Of a stretch of DNA of 10,731 bases, positions 5,460 to 10,731 are shown in pieces. Made by a program: the position numbers and the translations under genes. Positions within the stretch are counted from its first letter, which is position 1. Every line of letters begins with the position of its first letter. Origin of the DNA: an uncultured Senegalimassilia sp. (GTDB lineage: Bacteria > Actinomycetota > Coriobacteriia > Coriobacteriales > Eggerthellaceae); the NCBI GenBank assembly GCA_934661765.1, contig CAKUJT010000079.1, forward strand, positions 1 to 10,731, read 5' to 3'. The notes under the pieces are model-generated. The model was given only the letters and a program-made list of their open reading frames with translations. It searched no databases and had not been told where the DNA came from.

Positions 5460-6872
5460 ATGTCAGAAAAAGAAAAAACAACAAATGTTGAAAACTCCGG
5501 CGGAGGTCTTGAAAAACTTCATTACAAGCAGGAACTCAACCGAGTGCTCAAACTGCCTTCGGTAGTCTTCTTCGGTATCGCTTACATGGCGCCGATCACC
5601 ATCTTCACTACTTACGGTCTGGTAACAAACATGACCCACGGTATGCTTTCATTCACATACCTCGTGGCAACGCTGGCGATGATGTTCACAGCAATGAGCT
5701 ACAGGCACATGGTAAAAGCATATCCTATCGCAGGCTCCGTATACACTTACACACAGCAGAGTCTGAACCCGCATATCGGTTTCATGGCCGGCTGGGGGAT
5801 ACTGCTCGACTACATACTGCTTCCGATGTTCAACTACGTAGCAATCGGAGTATACATCCATATACTTATCCCTGAGATCCCTGTGGTAGTATTCATGGCG
5901 GCTTTCATTGTAATAGTAACTATCGTAAACCTGCTTGGTATGAATTTTACAAAGATATTCAACAATACGCTTATCGTTATACAGCTGATATTCCTTGTTT
6001 CTGTTATCCTGTTCTCAATAAAATACATCGCCGGCGGCGGCGGACTCGGAACACTCGGCGACACATCAGCATTCTTCAACACTGCTGAATTCAATACGCC
6101 CGAAGTAGGCTGGGCAGGCATATTCGCCGGAGCCTCGATCCTCTGCATGTCATTCCTGGGATTCGACTCGGTAACAACGATCGCAGAAGAAACGATCGAA
6201 CCTGAAAAGACTATCGGAAGGGCGCTGCTCATCACATGCTTCGCTGCAGGAGGCACATTCATCCTGACGTCATATATCATGCAGTCAGCATGGCCTGAAG
6301 CATGGTTTTCATTCGAGGATGCAGAAGCAGGTGCATATGAATACATGATCCATGTTCTCGGAAATACTGTCGGTATCATTTTCTGCGCGATATTCATCAT
6401 CGGAGCGACCGCTTCTGCTGTTGCATCATCTGCGTCCGCAGTAAGAATATTATACGGGATGGGACGAGACGGACTCCTTCCTAATAAAATATTCGGGTAT
6501 GTAAACAAGAAAACAAAGATCCCTGCCATCAATGCAGTTATCATCGGTGTCATCTCTATGTCAGCTCTGATCCTGGACCTTTCGGCAGCTGCATCGCTGG
6601 TAAACTTCGGCGCACTGCTCGGCTTCATCATGGTAAATATTTCTGTAATCGCTCATTACTTTATCAAGGGACACAACAGAAGCGGCAGCAGCATCATCAA
6701 ATTCCTTATCTGCCCTGTCATCGGAGCGATCATCTGCGCCATCCTGTGGCTCAACCTCGACGGACTTTCAAAGATCCTCGGATTCATATGGCTAGCTATC
6801 GGATTCATTGCACTTGCAGCTTCCACCAAGTTCTTCAGAGAACTCCCTCCTGAAATGAACCTCAACGAATAA
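5460..6872 (+). CDS. APC-superfamily amino acid/polyamine permease, PuuP-like
   Basis: A 470-residue integral membrane protein with about 12 predicted hydrophobic helices after a hydrophilic N-terminus of about 30 residues. Motifs run in the order seen in putrescine importer PuuP and its relatives: GIAYMAPITIF at 39-49, YPIAGSVYTY at 88-97, NPHIGFMAGWGILLDYILLP at 103-122, FLGFDSVTTIAEET at 232-245, RILYGMGRDGLLP at 329-341 and NFGALLGFIMVN at 382-393. Such proteins import polyamines or amino acids by H+ or Na+ symport. It is the second gene of the sigma54 operon and is followed by a terminator, so it presumably brings in the substrate of the amidohydrolase or exchanges a product. PuuP resemblance suggests an amine-bearing substrate, but APC specificity is hard to predict. 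Confidence 0.92.
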   Translation: MSEKEKTTNVENSGGGLEKLHYKQELNRVLKLPSVVFFGIAYMAPITIFTTYGLVTNMTHGMLSFTYLVATLAMMFTAMSYRHMVKAYPIAGSVYTYTQQSLNPHIGFMAGWGILLDYILLPMFNYVAIGVYIHILIPEIPVVVFMAAFIVIVTIVNLLGMNFTKIFNNTLIVIQLIFLVSVILFSIKYIAGGGGLGTLGDTSAFFNTAEFNTPEVGWAGIFAGASILCMSFLGFDSVTTIAEETIEPEKTIGRALLITCFAAGGTFILTSYIMQSAWPEAWFSFEDAEAGAYEYMIHVLGNTVGIIFCAIFIIGATASAVASSASAVRILYGMGRDGLLPNKIFGYVNKKTKIPAINAVIIGVISMSALILDLSAAASLVNFGALLGFIMVNISVIAHYFIKGHNRSGSSIIKFLICPVIGAIICAILWLNLDGLSKILGFIWLAIGFIALAASTKFFRELPPEMNLNE

Positions 6873-6883
6873 ACACATATATT

Positions 6884-6915
6884 AAAAGAGCACGGTTTCG
6901 GCTGTGCTCTTTTTT
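6884..6915. terminator. Bidirectional terminator between the permease and uvrC
   Basis: AAAAGAGCAC and GTGCTCTTTT pair in a 10-bp stem around a short loop containing TTTCGG. The T-run to 6915 terminates the plus-strand operon. On the minus strand the same stem is followed by TTTTAATAT, which would serve uvrC, whose stop lies at 6926. The genes converge here with almost no spare sequence. Confidence 0.9.
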
Positions 6916-6925
6916 ACACCTATCT

Positions 6926-8794
6926 CTATCGTTCATTTTTATGAAAATAATGCCACACGGCCTCGGCGGCTCGCAGATTCATGCCTTCCACGTCTTTCAG
7001 AGCATTGACGTCTGCTGATTTTATCGCGTCTATACTCTTGAAATGCTCCAGCAGTGCAGCTTTACGCATCTTGCCAATGCCCGGTATATCGTCTAATACC
7101 GATCTCGAAGCACTTCTGTTCCTGAGGCTTCTGTGGTATTCTATCGCAAATCTGTGCACTTCCTCCTGCATCCTTCCGATGTATTTGAAAAGCATAGGCT
7201 TCCCTTTGAGAGGTATCTTCTCGTACTCATCGCTGCTTTCTCTGCGGTAGATCAGTTCCCTGGTGCGGTGTCTGTCGTCCTTGACCATCCCTACGACCGG
7301 TATATCAAAGCCCGTCGCATCGATCACCTCCAGCGCCGTCGACACATGCCCTTTACCGCCATCCATGAAGATGATGTCAGGCAGCACTTCAAATGCCTGA
7401 TCACCCTGGAACACCCTGTTGAATCTCCTCGTCAGCACCTCTCTCATGGATTTGTAATCATCCTGCCCGTACACTGTCCGGATCCTGAATTTCCTGTAAC
7501 TGCTCTTGTCCGGTTTCAGACCGTTGAACACTACCATCGCACCGACAGTGTCGACACCGTTTGTATTCGAAATATCATAAGACTCCGCGCGGAATTCTCT
7601 GCCGTCGTATTCACCTGTGACTTTTCCCATTTCCTTCAGTATGCCGAATATCTCCATCCCGAGGCTCCGTCTTCGCTCTCTGGCGTTCTCGGCACGCTCA
7701 TCTATTGTTTTGACCATTTCCAAAACATCGCGGTATGCCATGTCAACAAGTGCTTTTTTCTCGCCCTTCTGAGGCTTTGTCAGCTTCACATTGTGACCCG
7801 CAAGCTCTGACAGGTACTCCTCCAGCAGTTCCTTTTCATCAGGAAGCTGAGTCAGCAGTATCTCTTTCGGAAAGTTCGGCAGTCTGCTGTAATGCTGATT
7901 TATAAAGGCTGCGGTCAGCTCTCTGCTGTCTTCTTCCGAGGAGGCTTCCATCTCGTACGACTCTCTGCCGACGAGCTTGCCGTCTCTCACGAAAAACAGC
8001 ACCATGTGAGTTTCTTCGGTTCCTCTGGCAGGTATCACGATATCGATATCCTTACTGTGCTGTATCACAACGCGCTGCGTCGCAGACAGCGCTTTTGCGG
8101 CCTCGATATAGTCGCGGTACATAGCTGCATCTTCGTATTCAAGACGCTCTGCCGCCTCCCCCATCAGCTTCCCGAGCCTTTCAATGATCGGCCTGTTCCT
8201 GCCGTTGAGAAATTCCCTCGCACCTTCCACGCTCTCGGCATATGCAGCTTTGTCCACTTCTCCCGTGCAGATCCCGCGGCACTGGTTGATATGATAATTA
8301 AGACACGGCCTGAACCCCTCAGGGAAAGATGCTGCCGAGCACCGTTTCAGTGCAAAGCTGCTGTTCAGCAGTTCCACGATCTTGTTCACCGCGCCCGCAT
8401 CGCTGTACGGACCGAAATACCTGCCTCCGTCTTTTTTGACAGTCCTTGTCTTTATCACCCTCGGATAATCCTCATTCGTGATCTTTATATAAGGATATGT
8501 CTTGTCATCTCTGAGCAGGATATTATACTTGGGTCTGTACTTTTTTATCAGGTTGCACTCCAGTATCAGCGCCTCCATCTCGCTTCCCGCGGTTATATAT
8601 TCGAATTCCGCGATCTGGCTCACCATGCTCCGCACTTTGGGAGCCATGTTCTTAGAAGACTGGAAATACTGGCGCACACGGTTTCTCAGCGATATCGCCT
8701 TGCCCACGTAAATGATGTTTCCAAGCTTGTCCTTGTGCATATATACTCCCGGGCATTCCGGAAGTTTTTTTAGGTTTTCCTGTATATCAAACAT
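6926..8794 (-). CDS. uvrC: Excinuclease ABC subunit C
   Basis: Complete 622-residue UvrC, which makes the 3' and 5' incisions around DNA lesions after UvrAB loading. The GIY-YIG nuclease domain is at 1-95 (GVYMH at 16, YVGKA at 29, RNRVRQYF from 37). Four cysteines at 152, 164, 172 and 176 reproduce the spacing of the Fe-S cluster ligands reported for E. coli UvrC. The UVR motif is at about 203-235. The RNase H-like endonuclease domain contains ESYDISNTNG (Asp407), IIFMDGGKGH (Asp478) and HRFAIEYHR (His547). Tandem HhH motifs lie at about 567-617 (DDIPGIGKMRKAAL). It starts 9 nt downstream of the carboxypeptidase stop. Its ribosome binding site is weak (ACGGAT), which suggests translational coupling and co-transcription with that gene. 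No defect is visible. Confidence 0.98.
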   Translation of the reverse strand: MFDIQENLKKLPECPGVYMHKDKLGNIIYVGKAISLRNRVRQYFQSSKNMAPKVRSMVSQIAEFEYITAGSEMEALILECNLIKKYRPKYNILLRDDKTYPYIKITNEDYPRVIKTRTVKKDGGRYFGPYSDAGAVNKIVELLNSSFALKRCSAASFPEGFRPCLNYHINQCRGICTGEVDKAAYAESVEGAREFLNGRNRPIIERLGKLMGEAAERLEYEDAAMYRDYIEAAKALSATQRVVIQHSKDIDIVIPARGTEETHMVLFFVRDGKLVGRESYEMEASSEEDSRELTAAFINQHYSRLPNFPKEILLTQLPDEKELLEEYLSELAGHNVKLTKPQKGEKKALVDMAYRDVLEMVKTIDERAENARERRRSLGMEIFGILKEMGKVTGEYDGREFRAESYDISNTNGVDTVGAMVVFNGLKPDKSSYRKFRIRTVYGQDDYKSMREVLTRRFNRVFQGDQAFEVLPDIIFMDGGKGHVSTALEVIDATGFDIPVVGMVKDDRHRTRELIYRRESSDEYEKIPLKGKPMLFKYIGRMQEEVHRFAIEYHRSLRNRSASRSVLDDIPGIGKMRKAALLEHFKSIDAIKSADVNALKDVEGMNLRAAEAVWHYFHKNER

Positions 8795-8803
8795 ATTATC
8801 CGT

Positions 8804-10249
8804 TTATCTGCCGAACATGTCTCTCTGTCGTTCCCATTCTCTGCGCCGTGCCTCTCTTGCACGTTTCGCTTTCATACGCTGTCTCTTTTTACGCTGGCTC
8901 CTCTTCACCGCAACGAAAACGACGAATATCAGAAGCAGCAGTATCACCTGCGTAACGATGAACAGCGTTTTATGCTCATCTGCGATGCCTATGTACGAGA
9001 GCGGTCCGCCCTTTTCCACGCTCTCAAGCGCGATCAGTTCCGATGCCGCGATCGCATCCCCTTCTTCATTGTATGCTACGAGCGTTCCGACAGTATCGCC
9101 TTTTTCCACAGGTGCTTTCAGCTTCTTCCCGGTCTTGAGCACTTCTGTCGTCACAGTGTCAGTCTTTATTCCTTTATCCAGGGTTATATCCATATCCTCT
9201 GTAACTGCTGCAGGCACACGGCTCTTCGCCCCCTGCCATATGCGCAGCTCCTCGACCTGCCGCCCTGCTTCAGCCGCCTTGTACGTCTTGTATTTAGAGA
9301 ATCCGTAGTCCCATAACGCGATAGTATCTGTAAAGCGCTGTGCAGATTTTTCCGCATTCAGGGTCACAACGATCAGCTCCGTATCTTTCTTTTTTGCAGC
9401 TCCGCAGAAGCAGTATCCTGCATACTCGGTGAACCCGGTCTTTACACCTGTAGTCCCTTCGTATTTCAGAGAGCGTTCTTTGCCGTTCACTTCCGCCGTC
9501 TTGCTGTCTCCGACAAGACACATGTTCGTGGACTTTATATTCCTTTCTGACGACATGTCCGTAGCCGGTATCGTATACTTCTTTTTAGCGACGATCTCCC
9601 TGAACTGCTCATTTTTCATAGCCTCACGCGCTATCATCGCGATATCGTACGCAGTCGTCACATGCCTCTGTCCTGCCGGAGTGAGTCCGCTCGGATTCGA
9701 GAATTCAGTGTCCTTCGCTCCGCACTGCGCAGCCCTTTCATTCATCATCTCGGCAAATCCTTCCCAGGATCCGCCCATGTGTATCGCGAGTGCGTCAGCT
9801 GCATCATTTGCTGACGCGATCAGCGTCGCATTTATCATCTGCTCCGCAGTCAGTGTCTCGCCTGCTTTGAGAGCGATGTTCGTCCCATCGGGATCCGGCT
9901 CGCCCTGCGCTGTGACCTCCTCATCCATATCAAGGTTCTCCAGTGCGATCAGTGCTGTGATTATCTTCGTTATGCTGGCCGGATCACGCTGCTCGTATGC
10001 GTTCTTTTCGTAAAGTATCGCACCGCTGCCTGCGTCTATCATTATAGCCGATGTCCCGGATATCTCCGGTGCGTCGTCCCAGTCTATGTCGGCTGACGCC
10101 TTGAGTTTGATACTGCCCGAGCCGCTGTCTGCATTTTGCGCATCTGCAAAAGACGGCGCTGCTCCTGTTAGGATAAGCGCCATCATCATTATTATACAAA
10201 CCACAGTTCTGACAGACATGCTTCCGTTTTTATTAGTGTGTGTCTTCAT
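8804..10249 (-). CDS. D-alanyl-D-alanine carboxypeptidase (peptidase S11, DacF/PBP5-like)
   Basis: A 481-residue penicillin-binding protein that removes the terminal D-Ala from peptidoglycan stem peptides outside the membrane. A signal sequence occupies about 1-35 (hydrophobic VVCIIMMMALILTGAAP, cleavage around SFA-DA). The active-site motifs are intact: ASITK with Ser92 and Lys95, SAN at 146-148 and KTG at 270-272 (TTGVKTGFTEYAGYC). A PBP5_C-type beta domain occupies about 318-412. The C-terminus is longer than the usual roughly 390 residues: a clear membrane helix (about 428-448) is followed by a 33-residue, strongly Arg/Lys-rich tail, instead of the amphipathic anchor of PBP5. Start ATG 10249 has AAGGAA (10253-10258) 3 nt upstream. 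It lies between serC and uvrC in a tight minus-strand run, with no promoter evident in the 56-nt gap. Confidence 0.95.
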   Translation of the reverse strand: MKTHTNKNGSMSVRTVVCIIMMMALILTGAAPSFADAQNADSGSGSIKLKASADIDWDDAPEISGTSAIMIDAGSGAILYEKNAYEQRDPASITKIITALIALENLDMDEEVTAQGEPDPDGTNIALKAGETLTAEQMINATLIASANDAADALAIHMGGSWEGFAEMMNERAAQCGAKDTEFSNPSGLTPAGQRHVTTAYDIAMIAREAMKNEQFREIVAKKKYTIPATDMSSERNIKSTNMCLVGDSKTAEVNGKERSLKYEGTTGVKTGFTEYAGYCFCGAAKKKDTELIVVTLNAEKSAQRFTDTIALWDYGFSKYKTYKAAEAGRQVEELRIWQGAKSRVPAAVTEDMDITLDKGIKTDTVTTEVLKTGKKLKAPVEKGDTVGTLVAYNEEGDAIAASELIALESVEKGGPLSYIGIADEHKTLFIVTQVILLLLIFVVFVAVKRSQRKKRQRMKAKRAREARRREWERQRDMFGR

Positions 10250-10305
10250 ATATTCCTTCGTCTCTTACATCATCGGGAATCTGCATAAACTGCTTCGTAT
10301 CGTTT

Positions 10306-10731
10306 TTATTTGTTCTCTGCCTCGAATTTCTTCATGAATTCGATAAGAGCGTCAACACCTTCCTCAGGCATTGCATTGTAGATGCTCGCACGCATGCCGC
10401 CTATTGACCTGTGTCCGTTGAGGTTGTGCATGTTGTTTGCCTTTGCTTCTGCAACGAATTTCTTGTCGAGGTCAGCGTCGCCTGTCACGAATACAACATT
10501 CATCAGCGATCTGTCTTCTTTTTCAACAGGACATTTGTAAAGCTTGCTGCTGTCGATGAAATCATAAAGCTTCTGCGCTTTTTTCACGTTTCTTCTGTTC
10601 ATCTCCGCAACTCCGCCCATCTCCTTGATGTGTTTGAACACTTCGCCTGCGATGTATATCGCGAAGCAGTTCGGTGTGTTGTATGTCGATCCGTTGTCTG
10701 CATGGATCTTGTAGTCAAGGTAGGTAGGCAC
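10306..10731 (-). CDS. serC: Phosphoserine aminotransferase (C-terminal part; 5' end outside window)
   Basis: The last 141 codons of SerC, the PLP enzyme converting 3-phosphohydroxypyruvate and glutamate to phosphoserine in serine synthesis. Diagnostic segments are YLDYKIHADNGSTYNTPNCF at the start and GHRSIGGMRASIYNAMPEEG near the end, both strongly conserved in SerC. The PLP-binding lysine lies in the missing part. The first codon in the window is GTG (Val), which belongs to the interior of the protein and is not a start. The gene is followed by the carboxypeptidase after 56 nt without a terminator, so it is probably the first visible gene of a serC-dac-uvrC operon. Confidence 0.96.
   Translation of the reverse strand: MPTYLDYKIHADNGSTYNTPNCFAIYIAGEVFKHIKEMGGVAEMNRRNVKKAQKLYDFIDSSKLYKCPVEKEDRSLMNVVFVTGDADLDKKFVAEAKANNMHNLNGHRSIGGMRASIYNAMPEEGVDALIEFMKKFEAENK

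Noticed and set aside
4756..5484. 242-codon open frame antisense to the amidohydrolase
   Set aside because: It mirrors the codon pattern of the well-supported gene on the opposite strand, has no ribosome binding site and no recognisable protein features.
5834..6631. 265-codon open frame antisense to the permease
   Set aside because: Shadow of a strongly supported transporter gene; its apparent composition reflects the complementary strand.
7892..8773. 293-codon open frame antisense to uvrC
   Set aside because: uvrC on the other strand has all catalytic motifs; the antisense frame has no family resemblance or start signals.
10729..10731. GTG at the right edge as the start of the serC fragment
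   Set aside because: The sequence there aligns with the interior of SerC; the upstream part, including the PLP-lysine, must lie beyond the window.

Overview
The window looks like part of the chromosome of an anaerobic, moderately AT-rich low-GC Gram-positive (Clostridia-type) bacterium. This is inferred from strong AAGGAG-type ribosome binding sites, a sigma54 activator of the clostridial PAS/AAA+/Fis-HTH type, a DacF-like D-Ala-D-Ala carboxypeptidase, and AT-rich intergenic regions with classical terminators. Family-level placement cannot be made from the sequence alone. No tRNA, rRNA, CRISPR array, insertion sequence or phage gene is visible.

Left part (1-1800, minus strand): an NhaC-family antiporter gene runs off the left edge and so has no stop codon in the window. 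Upstream of it is a compact transcription unit with a near-perfect sigma70 promoter (TTGACA-N16-TATAAT), about 250 nt that encode a 70-residue orphan ORF and/or act as an RNA leader, and a strong intrinsic terminator about 95 nt before the antiporter start. The extreme 5' end of that transcript can pair with the 5' arm of the terminator. This makes the region either a small independent gene or an attenuator leader of the antiporter.

Middle part (1977-6915, plus strand): a substrate-responsive catabolic module. A PAS-AAA+-HTH sigma54 activator is followed by an intergenic region with three 18-bp palindromes (core TGTAAG-N6-CTTACA), then a textbook -24/-12 promoter (TTGGCACG-N4-TTGCT), then a YtcJ-type metal-dependent amidohydrolase and a PuuP-like APC permease, closed by a bidirectional terminator. 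The inferred logic is that the PAS domain senses a ligand, the activator binds the palindromes and opens the sigma54 promoter, the permease imports an amine or amide-like compound, and the amidohydrolase hydrolyses it. The substrate is unknown.

Right part (6926-10731, minus strand): a housekeeping run transcribed toward the centre, in the order serC (3' part only), a dacF-like carboxypeptidase and uvrC. Spacings are short (55 and 9 nt) and no terminator lies between them, so they are probably one operon combining serine synthesis, cell-wall trimming and excision repair.

Most interesting points: the complete cis-regulatory architecture of the sigma54 module, including a palindrome that doubles as a plausible terminator; the possible antitermination leader or small gene ahead of the antiporter; and a cluster of CTG(T)CAATATT repeats in the divergent control region.
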